From contig DATHYT010000045.1 in assembly GCA_035459025.1 (NCBI GenBank), positions 18,317-82,316 on the forward strand: DNA of 64,000 nt, given 5' to 3'. Source of the stretch: JAABQT01 sp035459025. Its GTDB lineage: Bacteria > Pseudomonadota > Gammaproteobacteria > Burkholderiales > SG8-39. Positions 46,343 to 55,287 of this stretch are shown here, piece after piece; position 1 is the stretch's first letter, and the number at the start of each line of letters is the position of its first letter. The translations under genes and the position numbers were made by a program. The notes beneath the pieces are model-generated. The model did not search any database, had not been told where the DNA came from, and saw only the letters and a list, made by a program, of their open reading frames with translations.

Positions 46343-48841
46343 ATGCGCGAGCCCACCCCGAAGACCATCTACCTCAAGGACTACACGCCGCCCGCCTTTG
46401 TCGTGCCGCACGTGGAGCTCGACGTCGACATCCGCGAGGACCACGCCCTCGTCAAGGCGAAGCTGCAGGTGAAGCGCAACGCGGGAGGCAAGGGGCCGCT
46501 GGTGCTGGACGGCGACGAGCTCGAGCTCGTGTCGGTGTCGCTGGACGGCAAGCCCGCGAAGCACGACGTCGCCCCCGACCGCCTCACGGTGCACGACGTG
46601 CCCGACGCCTTCACGCTCGAAACCGTGACGCGCATCGTGCCGCAGAAGAACACCAAGCTCGAGGGCCTGTACGCCACGAAGCACGGCTTCGTCACGCAGT
46701 GCGAGGCGGAAGGCTTTCGCCGCATCACCTGGTTCGTCGACCGCCCCGACAACATGGCGCGCTACCTCGTCACGCTGCACGCCGACAAGGCGCGCTACCC
46801 GATTCTGCTCTCCAACGGCAACCGCACCGGCGGCGGCGACGAGGCCGGCGGGCGGCACTGGGCGGCGTTCGACGACCCGTTCCCCAAGCCCTCGTACCTG
46901 TTCGCGCTGGTGGCGGCGAACCTGGAGGAGCTGAAGGACGCGTTCGACACCCGCTCGGGCAAGCGCGCCGAGCTTTCCGTCTACGTTGAGCCCGGCAAGC
47001 TCGACCAGGCGGGCTGGGCGATGCAGTGCCTGAAGCGCGCCATGCGGTGGGACGAGCAGCGCTTCGGCCTCGAGCTCGACCTCGCGCAGTACAAGATCGT
47101 GGCGGTGGGCGACTTCAACTCCGGCGCCATGGAGAACAAGGGCCTCAACATCTTCAACACGCGCTTCGTGCTGGCGCGCCCCGACACCGCCACCGATGCC
47201 GACTACCAGGCGATCGACGCGGTGGTGGCGCACGAGTACTTCCACAACTGGACGGGCGACCGCGTCACCTGCCGCGACTGGTTCCAGCTGTCGCTGAAGG
47301 AAGGCCTCACGGTGTTCCGCGACCAGGAGTACAGCTCCGACCAGTACTCGCGCGCCGTCGAGCGCATCCAGAACGTGAGGATGCTGCGCGCCGGGCAGTT
47401 CCCCGAGGACGCGGGACCGCAGAAGCACCCGGTGCGCCCGCAGTCCTACATGGAGATCCGCAACTTCTACACCATGACCGTGTACGAGAAGGGCGCGGAG
47501 GTGGTGCGCATGCAGCACACGCTGCTGGGCGAAGCGAAGTTCCAGGCCGGGATGAAGCTGTACTTCCAGCGCCACGACGGCCACGCGGTCACCTGCGACG
47601 ATTTCGTGCAGGCGATGCAGGACGCCTCGGGCGTCGACCTGTCGCAGTTCCGGCGCTGGTACGACGTCGCCGGCACGCCGGTGCTCGAGTGCGCCGGTGA
47701 GCACCGCGACGGCCGCTTCACCCTGCGCGTGAAGCAGTCGATAGACCCGCCGTTGCACATCCCGCTGGCGGTGAAGGTGGGTCCGCACGAGCGCGTCCTG
47801 CCGGTGAAACGCGCCGAGGAGACCTTTACCTTCGACGTGGCGGAGCCTGTGGTGCCGTCGCTGCTGCGCGGCTTTTCCGCTCCGGTGATCCTGAACTACC
47901 CGTACAGCGAATCCGACCTGGTGCGCCTGATGGCCGGGGACGACGATCCCTTCAACCGCTGGGAAGCGGGCCAGCGGCTCGCCGCCGACATCATCCTCAA
48001 GCGCGGCGGCGAGCCCTCGGCCGCGTTCCTCGAGGCCGCGCGCCGCGTCCTGGCGGAAAAGGACCACGCGTTCGTCGCCGAGGCGCTCGCCCTGCCCTCG
48101 GAAGCGTTCCTCGCCGAGCAGATGGCGGTCGTCGATCCGGATGCGCTGCACGAGGCGCGCAACACCCTGCGCCGGCGGATCGCCGAGGCGCTGGAGCCGG
48201 AGCTGGCCGCGGCCTACCGCGCACTGGAGTCGCGCGCGCCGTACGCGCCCGAGCCCGCGGCGATCGGCCGGCGCGCGCTGCGCAACCTCTGCCTCGGCTA
48301 CCTCGTGGAGCTGGGCCGGAGCGCGCTCGCCGACGCGCAGTTCCGCCGCGCCGACAACATGACCGACGCCATGGCGGCGCTCGCCTGCCTGGCCAACGCC
48401 GACTGTCCCGAGCGCGAGCCGGCGCTGCAGGCGTTCTATGACAAGTGGCACGACGAGCCGCTGGTGGTCGACAAGTGGCTCTCCGTGCAGGCCCTGTCGC
48501 GCCTGCCCGGGACGCTCGCGCGCGTGCGCGGGCTGCTCGCGCATCCGGCGTTCGACATCAAGGTGCCGAACAAGGTGTACGCGCTGGTGCGCGCTTTTGC
48601 CGCCAACCACGTGCGCTTCCACGCCGCCGACGGTGCGGGCTATGCGTTCCTCGCCGAGCGCGTGCTCGAGCTCGACCGCCTCAATCCGCAGGTGGCGGCG
48701 CGCATGGCGCGAGGCTTCGATCGCTGGCGCAAGTTCGACGCCGCGCGCCAGGCGCTCGCCCGCGCGCAGCTCGAGCGCATCCGCGACGCGGCCGGGCTGT
48801 CGCGCGACGTGGCCGAGATCGTCGGCAAGTCGCTTGCCTGA
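46343..48841 (+). CDS. pepN: Aminopeptidase N (M1 zinc metallopeptidase)
   Basis: Removes N-terminal residues from cytoplasmic peptides. At 832 residues it is slightly shorter than E. coli PepN (870). The exopeptidase motif GAMEN is at 261-265. Zinc ligands are His297 and His301 of HEYFH and Glu320 of KEGLT. The start MREPTPKTIYLKDYTPPAF is the family N-terminus. TTGACC (46307) and TAAACT (46328) upstream have a 15-base spacing, a weak promoter. The 166-base gap before it shows only GC-rich sequence with no gene. Confidence 0.96.
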   Translation: MREPTPKTIYLKDYTPPAFVVPHVELDVDIREDHALVKAKLQVKRNAGGKGPLVLDGDELELVSVSLDGKPAKHDVAPDRLTVHDVPDAFTLETVTRIVPQKNTKLEGLYATKHGFVTQCEAEGFRRITWFVDRPDNMARYLVTLHADKARYPILLSNGNRTGGGDEAGGRHWAAFDDPFPKPSYLFALVAANLEELKDAFDTRSGKRAELSVYVEPGKLDQAGWAMQCLKRAMRWDEQRFGLELDLAQYKIVAVGDFNSGAMENKGLNIFNTRFVLARPDTATDADYQAIDAVVAHEYFHNWTGDRVTCRDWFQLSLKEGLTVFRDQEYSSDQYSRAVERIQNVRMLRAGQFPEDAGPQKHPVRPQSYMEIRNFYTMTVYEKGAEVVRMQHTLLGEAKFQAGMKLYFQRHDGHAVTCDDFVQAMQDASGVDLSQFRRWYDVAGTPVLECAGEHRDGRFTLRVKQSIDPPLHIPLAVKVGPHERVLPVKRAEETFTFDVAEPVVPSLLRGFSAPVILNYPYSESDLVRLMAGDDDPFNRWEAGQRLAADIILKRGGEPSAAFLEAARRVLAEKDHAFVAEALALPSEAFLAEQMAVVDPDALHEARNTLRRRIAEALEPELAAAYRALESRAPYAPEPAAIGRRALRNLCLGYLVELGRSALADAQFRRADNMTDAMAALACLANADCPEREPALQAFYDKWHDEPLVVDKWLSVQALSRLPGTLARVRGLLAHPAFDIKVPNKVYALVRAFAANHVRFHAADGAGYAFLAERVLELDRLNPQVAARMARGFDRWRKFDAARQALARAQLERIRDAAGLSRDVAEIVGKSLA

Positions 48842-48851
48842 GGGCGCGGCC

Positions 48852-50075
48852 ATGGCGACGACCGTCCTCGCCGTGTTCGCCGTCGTCTACCTGGGAATGC
48901 TGCTCGGCGGGCTGCCGTTCCTGCAGCTCGATCGCACGGGCGTGGCGCTGCTCGGCGCGATCGCGCTGGTCGCCCTCGGCGCGGTGACGCCGGCGGAGGC
49001 GGCGGGCGCGGTGCACCTGCCCACGCTGCTGCTGCTTTTCTCGTTCATGGTGATCTCGGCGCAGATGCGCCTGGGCGGCTTCTACACGAGGGTGACGCTC
49101 GACCTCGCCGACCTGCGCGTCTCGCCGGCGGCGCTGCTCGGTCTGGTGATCGGCGTGGTCGGCGCGCTCTCGGCGGTGTTCAGCAACGACATCATCTGCC
49201 TGGCGATCGCGCCGGTGCTGGCCGACGCCTGCCTTGCGCGGCGGCTCGACCCCGTGCCCTACCTCCTTGGCCTCGCCTGCGCGGCGAACGTGGGCTCGGC
49301 CGCGACGCTGATCGGCAACCCGCAGAACATGCTCATCGGGCAGACGCTCGCGCTGTCGTTCTCGGGCTACCTGGTGGAGGCCATCGCGCCCGTGCTGCTC
49401 GGGCTGGCGGCGACCTGGGGCATCCTCGTGTGGCAGACACGCGGCCGCTGGCGCACGGTGCTCGACGACCCGCCGCCCGAGCGCCGCGAAGACTACGCGG
49501 TGTACGACCGCTGGCAGACCGCCAAGGGCCTCGGGGTCGCGCTGGCGCTCGTCGGCGCGTTCCTCCTGTCGGACGTGCCTCGCGAAGTGGCCGCGCTCGC
49601 CGGCGCCGGGCTGCTGCTGATGAGCCGCAGGTTCCATTCGCACAAGATGCTCGGGCTGGTCGATTGGGAGCTGCTGGTGCTGTTCATCGGCCTGTTCGTC
49701 GTGAACCACGCGCTGGCGCAAACCGGGATTGCCGCCGCCGCGCTCGCCTGGCTGAGCGACGCGGGCACGCCGCTCACGGACACCGGGCCGCTGTTCCTCG
49801 CCACGCTGGTGCTGTCCAACCTCGTGTCCAACGTGCCCGCCGTGATGCTGCTGCTGCCGGCGGCGACCGAGCCGTTCTCGGGGCCGATGCTCGCGCTGGT
49901 CAGCACGCTCGCCGGCAACCTGCTCATCGTGGGCTCGATCGCGAACATCATCGTGGTCGACGCCGCGCGCCGCCGCGGCATCGCCATCGACTGGCGCACG
50001 CACGCGCGCACCGGCGTTCCGGTCGCGCTGGTCACGCTCTGCGTCACCGCGGTGTGGTTCGCGCTGCGGCACTGA
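48852..50075 (+). CDS. SLC13/ArsB-type (CitMHS superfamily) anion or Na+/H+ transporter
   Basis: A 407-residue inner-membrane carrier of the ion-transporter superfamily with about 11 hydrophobic segments. Family motifs are VFSNDIICLAIAPVLADA near residue 115 and ANVGSAATLIGNPQNMLIG near residue 145; LVSNVPAVMLLLPAA marks the second half. Possible substrates are arsenite, dicarboxylates or Na+/H+ exchange; the sequence does not decide. It starts ten bases after the pepN stop. Confidence 0.85.
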   Translation: MATTVLAVFAVVYLGMLLGGLPFLQLDRTGVALLGAIALVALGAVTPAEAAGAVHLPTLLLLFSFMVISAQMRLGGFYTRVTLDLADLRVSPAALLGLVIGVVGALSAVFSNDIICLAIAPVLADACLARRLDPVPYLLGLACAANVGSAATLIGNPQNMLIGQTLALSFSGYLVEAIAPVLLGLAATWGILVWQTRGRWRTVLDDPPPERREDYAVYDRWQTAKGLGVALALVGAFLLSDVPREVAALAGAGLLLMSRRFHSHKMLGLVDWELLVLFIGLFVVNHALAQTGIAAAALAWLSDAGTPLTDTGPLFLATLVLSNLVSNVPAVMLLLPAATEPFSGPMLALVSTLAGNLLIVGSIANIIVVDAARRRGIAIDWRTHARTGVPVALVTLCVTAVWFALRH

Positions 50076-50201
50076 GCGCGTCGGGCGCGCCCGACGCGCG
50101 CCGCGGTGCCGCGTAAAGCGTCACGAACGCCGGCCGGCCGGCCGACGGAGTGCGCAGTTTGTCCTTAATGTTCAGCGCGCCGAGTGGCATCGTGAGCGCG
50201 C

Positions 50202-50915
50202 TTGACCTCGCCCGACATCACCTCGCGGCTGTCGACCACCGGCCAGCTCCTCGTGCGCTCGGGGATCGAGATCGGCCGGCTGCTCGACGCGATGGCACAG
50301 GACCGCAGCGCCGTGACGGCGCAGGTGCCGCCGCAGCTGCTGTTCCTGTCGCAGCTCCTGTACGTCGAGCCGGTGCGCGGCTACATGATGCTGTCGTACT
50401 CCGACCACAAGCCCGCCAACAGCGCGGCGCTGTCGGCACGCTCGCTCACCTTCCGCTGCAACCACCGCGGCGCGCAGTTCGCGTTCACCGGCGACGGGCC
50501 GCGGCAGTCCGCGCACAAGGGGCAACCCTGCATCCAGTGCGCGTTGCCGAGCGCCGTGCTCGGCATGCAGCGGCGCGGCGCCGGCCGCGTCCAGGTGCCG
50601 GCGCAGGCGCCGGTGAGCTGCGACCTGCGCATGGGCCTGATCTCGTTCCCGGGCCGCGTGGTCGACGTCAGCCTCGACGGCATCGGCACGCTGGTCACCG
50701 ACCCTGCGATCCCGCTGTGCGCCGGCACGCGGCTCGAGCGCGTGCGCATCAGCCATCCGCAGTGCACGCCGTTCCTGATCGACTTCGAAATCCGCTACGT
50801 CACGCGCGTGGTGCTGGCCAACGGCGAGCACGCCAGCCGCATCGGCTGCCAGGTGGTCGGCGCGCGCGAGCGCCTCGAAGAGCTCATCCGGCTGTTCATC
50901 ATCGACCTTGCCTGA
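50202..50915 (+). CDS. Flagellar brake protein YcgR-like (YcgR-N plus PilZ)
   Basis: A 237-residue c-di-GMP effector. The N-terminal YcgR domain (GIEIGRLLDAMAQDRSAVTAQV) is followed by a PilZ domain with RRGAGR and DVSLDGIG, matching the RxxxR and DxSxxG ligand motifs. In E. coli YcgR slows the flagellar motor; no flagellar genes are in this window. The start is TTG at 50202, because an in-frame stop lies nine bases upstream. The 126-base gap before it contains GC-rich sequence with no recognised signal. Confidence 0.83.
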   Translation: MTSPDITSRLSTTGQLLVRSGIEIGRLLDAMAQDRSAVTAQVPPQLLFLSQLLYVEPVRGYMMLSYSDHKPANSAALSARSLTFRCNHRGAQFAFTGDGPRQSAHKGQPCIQCALPSAVLGMQRRGAGRVQVPAQAPVSCDLRMGLISFPGRVVDVSLDGIGTLVTDPAIPLCAGTRLERVRISHPQCTPFLIDFEIRYVTRVVLANGEHASRIGCQVVGARERLEELIRLFIIDLA

Positions 50916-50924
50916 CGCGGGGCG

Positions 50925-51620
50925 GTGCCCGAGAATCCGGGCACCGTGGACTCGACGCTGTACCTGATCCTCGCCACGCTGCTGTTCCTGGGCATCCACG
51001 CGCTGCCCGCGACGCGACTGCGCGCGGCTGCCGTGCGCGCGCTCGGCGAGGGCGCCTACCAGGGCCTGTTCTCGCTCGCCTCGCTCGCCACGCTCGTCTG
51101 GATGAGCCTGGAGTACGAGCGCGCGCCCTTCGAAGGGCTGTGGCCGGGACTGCGCCTGGTGCCGATTGCGGTGCTGCCGGTGGCCTTCGTGCTCGTCGCC
51201 TGCGGCGCCCTCGCCCGCAACCCTACCGCGGCGGGCCAGGCCGGCGCGCTCCGCCAGGAGGACCCGGCGCGCGGCATCATCCGCGTCACGCGCCACCCGG
51301 TGATGTGGGCCATCATGCTGTGGGCGGGCGCGCACCTGCTCGCCATCGGCTCGCTGCAGGCGGTGATCTTCTTCGGCGGGCTGCTGCTGCTCGCCGCCGC
51401 CGGCACCACGTTGCAGGACGCGCGCAAGGCAGCGCAGCTCGGCGAGGACTGGAAGCGTTTCGCCGCACTCACCTCGAACCTGCCGTTCATGGCGATCGCG
51501 CAGGGGCGCAACCGCGTCGTCTGGCGCGAGATCGGCTGGTGGCGGCCCGCCGTCGGCCTGGTCGCGTTTGCCCTGCTACTCGGGCTGCACGCCTGGCTGT
51601 TCGGCGTGCGGCCGTACTAA
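50925..51620 (+). CDS. NnrU family membrane protein
   Basis: A 231-residue protein with about six hydrophobic segments. RVTRHPVMWAIMLWAGAHLLAIG near residue 118 is the NnrU/isoprenylcysteine-methyltransferase-like signature (partial quote), followed by DWKRFAALTSNLPF. NnrU was linked to nitrite and nitric oxide metabolism in some proteobacteria, but no denitrification gene is nearby. GTG 50925 or GTG 50946 are possible starts. The TAA stop is the first three bases of a 67-base REP palindrome. Confidence 0.87.
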   Translation: MPENPGTVDSTLYLILATLLFLGIHALPATRLRAAAVRALGEGAYQGLFSLASLATLVWMSLEYERAPFEGLWPGLRLVPIAVLPVAFVLVACGALARNPTAAGQAGALRQEDPARGIIRVTRHPVMWAIMLWAGAHLLAIGSLQAVIFFGGLLLLAAAGTTLQDARKAAQLGEDWKRFAALTSNLPFMAIAQGRNRVVWREIGWWRPAVGLVAFALLLGLHAWLFGVRPY

Positions 51621-51684
51621 ATAGGGACAGACCTCATTTTTCTTTTCACATCGCGAAAAGAAAAATGAGGTCTGTCCCTATTTA
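51618..51684. repeat. REP-like palindrome family 1 between convergent genes
   Basis: Two perfect 30-base arms (51618-51647 and 51655-51684) with a seven-base loop ACATCGC. The core is GGGACAGACCTCATTTTTC. Both edges read TAAATAG outward-in. The left edge supplies TAA for NnrU and the right edge supplies TAG for the LtnD-type gene. It could also form a bidirectional terminator. Confidence 0.95.
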
Positions 51685-52574
51685 GCGGGCAGGTCGAGGC
51701 TGGCGAGCGCCGCGTAGACCTTGACGACGGCGGCGTCGTCCTCCAGGCCGTGGCCCTGCGCCGCGGCGGCGAGGTAGAGCTGGTGCGCGGTCGCGGTGAG
51801 CGGCAGCGGAAAGCCGAACTTCTTCGCCGTGTCGAGCACGATGCCGAGATCCTTGACGAAGATGTTCACCGCCGAGAGCGGCGTGTAGTCGCCCGCCAGG
51901 ATGTGCGGCACGCGGTTCTGGAACATCCACGAGGACCCGGCGCTGTTCGAGATCACCTCGTAGAGCGTCTTCGGGTCGGCGCCGGCGCGCATGCCGAGCG
52001 CCATCGCCTCGCAAGCCGCCGCGATGTGCACGCCCGCGAGCAGCTGGTTGATCATCTTCACCTTCGAGCCGGGCCCGGGACGATCGCCCAGCCGGTACAC
52101 CTTCGCCGCGATCGCCGCCAGCACCGGCTCGCACCTCGCGAACGCTTCCGGCGCGCCCGAGGCCATGATGGTCATCTCGCCCGCGGCGGCCTTCGCCGCG
52201 CCGCCCGAGACCGGCGCGTCGATCATCAGCAGGCCCATCCGCTCGAGCCGCGCGCCGAGCTGCTCGGCGACGTCCGGCGCCAGCGTCGCGCTCGACACCA
52301 CGACGGCTCCCTTCCTCATCGCGGCCGCGGCGCCCTGCTCGCCGAACAGCACCTTCTCGGTCTGCTCGGCGTTGACCACCAGGATCACCACCACTTCGCA
52401 CGCGGCACCAAGGGCCGCCGGCGTGGCCGCCGCCTTCGCGCCCTGCGCGACGAACGCCTTTACCACGTCGGCGCGCACGTCGTAGACGTGCGTCTCGAAC
52501 TTCTTCGCCAGCAGCGACTTCGCCACGCCGCCGCCCATCGAGCCCAGCCCGATCACGCCGACCGCAGTCATCAC
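51678..52574 (-). CDS. NAD-dependent beta-hydroxyacid dehydrogenase, L-threonate dehydrogenase (LtnD)-like
   Basis: A 298-residue 3-hydroxyisobutyrate-dehydrogenase-family enzyme. Rossmann start VGVIGLGSMGGGVAKSLL, substrate motif DAPVSGGAAKAAAGEM and Lys motif GPGSKVKMINQLLAGVH. The C-terminal SSWMFQNRVPHILAGDYTPLSA resembles LtnD (quoted in part). The kinase, isomerase and aldolase partners of the threonate pathway are absent here, so the substrate is tentative. The start is GTG 52574 or ATG 52571; it overlaps the thioesterase stop. The last two codons and the stop lie in or next to a REP element. Confidence 0.85.
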   Translation of the reverse strand: MMTAVGVIGLGSMGGGVAKSLLAKKFETHVYDVRADVVKAFVAQGAKAAATPAALGAACEVVVILVVNAEQTEKVLFGEQGAAAAMRKGAVVVSSATLAPDVAEQLGARLERMGLLMIDAPVSGGAAKAAAGEMTIMASGAPEAFARCEPVLAAIAAKVYRLGDRPGPGSKVKMINQLLAGVHIAAACEAMALGMRAGADPKTLYEVISNSAGSSWMFQNRVPHILAGDYTPLSAVNIFVKDLGIVLDTAKKFGFPLPLTATAHQLYLAAAAQGHGLEDDAAVVKVYAALASLDLPAK

Positions 52575-52972
52575 CCCTCTCCCTTCAGCTTGCGCTGCAC
52601 GCGCTCGTCGAACTTGGCGACGTTGACCACCACGCGCTCGTGGCTGCCGTCGCCGATCAGGTCCCTTTCGTCGCGCGCCTCGAGGCGAAAGCGGATCGTG
52701 CGCCCCTCGACCCCGGTCACCTCGGCCGTCGCGGTGACGCGCATGCCGACGGGTGTCGCCGCGATGTGGCGCACGTTGAGCACGGTGCCCAGGCTCTGGC
52801 GCCCGGGCGGCAGCAGCCGCTCCACGGCGTCGAGCGCCGCGGCCTCGAAAAGATTGATCATCACCGGCGTGGCGAGCACGCGCACGCGGCCGCTGCCGAC
52901 GCGCGGCGCGGTATGCTCCTCGGCGACCATCAGCTCGGCGCGACCGCGCAGCCCGGGTTTGAGCAAGTCCAT
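52571..52972 (-). CDS. Thioesterase family protein (fluoroacetyl-CoA-thioesterase-like hotdog)
   Basis: A 133-residue single hotdog-fold protein. VMINLFEAAALDAVERLLPPG carries the Glu of the FlK-like active-site helix, and SLGTVLNVRHIAATPVG supplies the His region. It probably cleaves small acyl-CoA thioesters. It is coupled to the downstream dehydrogenase gene and divergent from ndh, with only 20 bases between the two starts. Confidence 0.87.
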   Translation of the reverse strand: MDLLKPGLRGRAELMVAEEHTAPRVGSGRVRVLATPVMINLFEAAALDAVERLLPPGRQSLGTVLNVRHIAATPVGMRVTATAEVTGVEGRTIRFRLEARDERDLIGDGSHERVVVNVAKFDERVQRKLKGEG

Positions 52973-52987
52973 CGAGGACCTATCATA
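52959..52987. promoter_or_regulatory. Overlapping divergent promoters of ndh and the thioesterase gene
   Basis: On the plus strand TTGAGC (52959-52964), 16 bases, TATCAT (52981-52986), then six bases to the ndh ATG. On the minus strand TATGAT (52987 to 52982), then nine bases to the thioesterase ATG. Confidence 0.5.
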
Positions 52988-52992
52988 GCCTT

Positions 52993-54243
52993 ATGACTCC
53001 CCGCGTCGTCATCCTCGGCTGCGGTTTCGGCGGCCTGTTCGCCGCACGCGCGCTGCGCAAGGCGCCGGTGGAGGTCACCGTCGTCGACCGCACCAACCAC
53101 CACCTGTTCCAGCCCCTGCTCTACCAGGTGGCAACCGCGGGTCTTGCTGCGCCCGCCATCGCCGAGCCGATCCGGCGCGCGCTGGCGATGCAAAGGAACG
53201 TCACCGTGCTCTACGGCGAGGCGCAGCGCGTCGACGTCGCGGCGCACGCCGTGGTCCTCGAAAACGGCGACACGCTGCCCTATGACCGCCTGATCCTCGC
53301 CACCGGTGCCACCGACAGCTACTTCGGCCACGACGAATGGCGCGCGCACGCGCCGGGACTGAAGACGCTCGAGGACGCGTTCGAGATCCGCAGCCGCATC
53401 CTGCTCGCTTTCGAGCACGCCGAGCGCGAGGCGGATCCCGTGAAGCGCGCCGCGTGGCTCACCTTCGTCGTCATCGGCGCGGGCGCCACCGGCGTGGAGA
53501 TGGCCGGCATGGTGGCCGAGATCTCGCGCCACACGCTGAAGGGCGAGTTCCGCAGGTTCGATCCGCGCAACGCGCGCGTGGTGCTGGTCGAGGGTGCGGA
53601 TCGAGTGCTGCCGAGCTACACGCCGGACCTCTCGGAGCGCGCGCGCGTGCAGCTTGAACGCCTGGGCGTCACCGTGTGGCTGGGAAGAAAGGTGACGGAC
53701 ATCGACGCGCGAGGCGTGCAGCTCGGCGGCGACCGGCTCGAAGCCATGACCGTCGTGTGGTGCGCGGGCGTCGCCGCGAGCCCGATCGGCGCCACGCTCG
53801 GCGTGCCGCTCGCGCACGGCGGGCGCGTGATCGTCGAGCCCGACCTGTCGGTGCCCGGTCACCCGGAAATCCAGGTGGTGGGGGACCTCGCCTTCCTGCC
53901 CGAGCACGAGCCGCCGGTGCCCGGCGTGGCGCCCGCCGCCAAGCAGATGGGGCGGCAAGCGGCGCACAACATCGTCGCCGCGCTCGCCAGCCGGCCGGCG
54001 CAAGCGTTCCGCTACCGCGACTACGGCCAGCTCGCCACCATCGGCCGCAGCAAGGCCGTGGCGATGTTCGGCCGCATCCACGTCTGGGGCTGGCTCGCCT
54101 GGGTGGCGTGGCTCACCGCCCACATCTACTTCCTGATCGGCTTCAGGAACCGGCTGGTGGTGCTGATCGACTGGGCCTGGGCCTACTGGACCTTCGAGCG
54201 CTCCGCGCGCATCGTCGACAAGGGGGCGCGCCCGCCGAGCTAG
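52993..54243 (+). CDS. ndh: Type II NADH dehydrogenase (NAD(P)/FAD-dependent oxidoreductase)
   Basis: Passes electrons from NADH to quinone without proton pumping, at the inner-membrane surface. The protein has 416 residues. FAD motif VVILGCGFGGLFAARAL at the N-terminus, LFQPLLYQVATAGL for the quinone site, NAD motif VVIGAGATGVEMAGMVAE near residue 158, and VVGDLAFLPE for the flavin ribityl contact. C-terminal hydrophobic helices (WLTAHIYFLIGFRNRLVVLI) anchor it to the membrane. It is probably leaderless. Its TAG shares CTAG with the ROK gene stop. Confidence 0.93.
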   Translation: MTPRVVILGCGFGGLFAARALRKAPVEVTVVDRTNHHLFQPLLYQVATAGLAAPAIAEPIRRALAMQRNVTVLYGEAQRVDVAAHAVVLENGDTLPYDRLILATGATDSYFGHDEWRAHAPGLKTLEDAFEIRSRILLAFEHAEREADPVKRAAWLTFVVIGAGATGVEMAGMVAEISRHTLKGEFRRFDPRNARVVLVEGADRVLPSYTPDLSERARVQLERLGVTVWLGRKVTDIDARGVQLGGDRLEAMTVVWCAGVAASPIGATLGVPLAHGGRVIVEPDLSVPGHPEIQVVGDLAFLPEHEPPVPGVAPAAKQMGRQAAHNIVAALASRPAQAFRYRDYGQLATIGRSKAVAMFGRIHVWGWLAWVAWLTAHIYFLIGFRNRLVVLIDWAWAYWTFERSARIVDKGARPPS

Positions 54244-55127
54244 CCGCGCGGCGGTCCGCCCCACAGCCACGCCGCGCCGCGCACGCCGCTCGCATCGCCG
54301 TGCACCGGCGGCAGCAGCCGGGTGGCGACGAGATCCGAGAAGATGTAGCGTCCCCAGATCCTGGGCACGTTGTCGTACAGGCGCCGCACGTTCGACAGGC
54401 CGCCGCCCAGCACCACGACGTCCGGGTCGATCAGGTTGATCACCGAGCCGAGCGCGCGCGCCAGCCGCTCCTCGTAGCGCGCGAGCGTGGCGTCGGCGCC
54501 GCGGCGCACGATTTCCTCGGGCGCAACCCGCTCGCCGGTAGCGATCTCGTGGTCGCGCGCGAGCGCGGGCCCCGACAGGTAGGTTTCGATGCAGCCGGCG
54601 CGCCCGCAGTAGCAGGCGGGAAGCGGCAAGTCCCCGGCCACCGGCAGCGGCAGCGGGTTGTGGCCCCATTCGCCGGCGATGGCGTTGGGTCCGGTCAGCA
54701 CTTCGCCGCGCACCACCACGCCGCCGCCCACGCCGGTGCCCAGGATCACGCCGAACACCACCTCGGCGCCCGCGCCCGCGCCGTCCACCGCCTCCGACAG
54801 CGCGAAGCAGTTGGCGTCGTTCGCGATCCGCACTTCGCGGCCCAGCGCATGCTCCAGGTCCTGCTTCAAGGGGTGGCCGATGAGCTGCGTGGAGTTGGCG
54901 TTCTTCACCAGGCCGCTCGCCGGCGACAGCGCGCCGGGAATGCCGATCCCGATCGTGCCTGCGCCCGCCTCGCGCACCAGCGCCGCAACCGCCGCCAGGG
55001 TCGCCTCGTAGGCGGCCCGCGGCGCCGGGACGCGCTTGCGGAACACTTCGCGTCCCTCGTCATCCAGCACCAGTGCTTCGATCTTGGTGCCGCCCAGGTC
55101 GATGCCGATGCGCCTCCCGCCGCTCAC
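54240..55127 (-). CDS. ROK family sugar kinase (fructokinase/N-acetylhexosamine kinase-like)
   Basis: Phosphorylates a hexose with ATP. The protein has 295 residues. Phosphate motif IDLGGTKIEALVL, ROK signature GTGVGGGVV, catalytic Asp in IANDANCFAL, and a zinc-binding CYCGRAGCIETYLSGPAL (His-x-Cys-x-Cys pattern after AGEWGHN). Glucose, fructose or N-acetylglucosamine are possible substrates. The GTG start at 55127 overlaps the stop of a 44-residue upstream reading frame (GTGA). Confidence 0.9.
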   Translation of the reverse strand: MSGGRRIGIDLGGTKIEALVLDDEGREVFRKRVPAPRAAYEATLAAVAALVREAGAGTIGIGIPGALSPASGLVKNANSTQLIGHPLKQDLEHALGREVRIANDANCFALSEAVDGAGAGAEVVFGVILGTGVGGGVVVRGEVLTGPNAIAGEWGHNPLPLPVAGDLPLPACYCGRAGCIETYLSGPALARDHEIATGERVAPEEIVRRGADATLARYEERLARALGSVINLIDPDVVVLGGGLSNVRRLYDNVPRIWGRYIFSDLVATRLLPPVHGDASGVRGAAWLWGGPPRG

Positions 55128-55258
55128 CCCCCTGCCCCGCCCGAGTCGCAGACGGCAGTCCACACGCCGCCGTCCTGCTCGATCTCGCCGGTCAGCCGTG
55201 CGCCGAGCTCGGCGAAGAGCACGCTGCAAACCCGAGTACGGCTGGAGGAATCGGCCAC
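55124..55258 (-). CDS. Possible 44-residue small protein translationally coupled to the ROK kinase
   Basis: A GTG-started frame (VADSSSRTRVCSVLFAELG...) of 44 residues ends exactly at the ROK start with a four-base GTGA overlap. Third positions are mostly G or C, as in neighbouring genes. It has two cysteines and no recognised motif. A minus-strand TAGAAT lies eleven bases upstream of the GTG. It may be a short gene, a leader peptide, or chance. Confidence 0.45.
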   Translation of the reverse strand: MADSSSRTRVCSVLFAELGARLTGEIEQDGGVWTAVCDSGGAGG

Positions 55259-55268
55259 GGCTGGCTGC

Positions 55269-55275
55269 TATTCTA
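55269..55275. promoter_or_regulatory. Overlapping divergent -10 boxes
   Basis: Plus strand TATTCT (55269-55274) is 13 bases before the GMC ATG. Minus strand TAGAAT (55275 to 55270) is 11 bases before the small GTG frame. The divergent starts are 29 bases apart. Confidence 0.4.
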
Positions 55276-55287
55276 GCGATTGCCCGC

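Noticed and set aside
51618..51684. Plain intrinsic terminator
   Set aside because: It may terminate transcription, but the 30-bp perfect arms, recurrence at two other sites and lack of a terminal U-tract point to a repeat element rather than a simple terminator.
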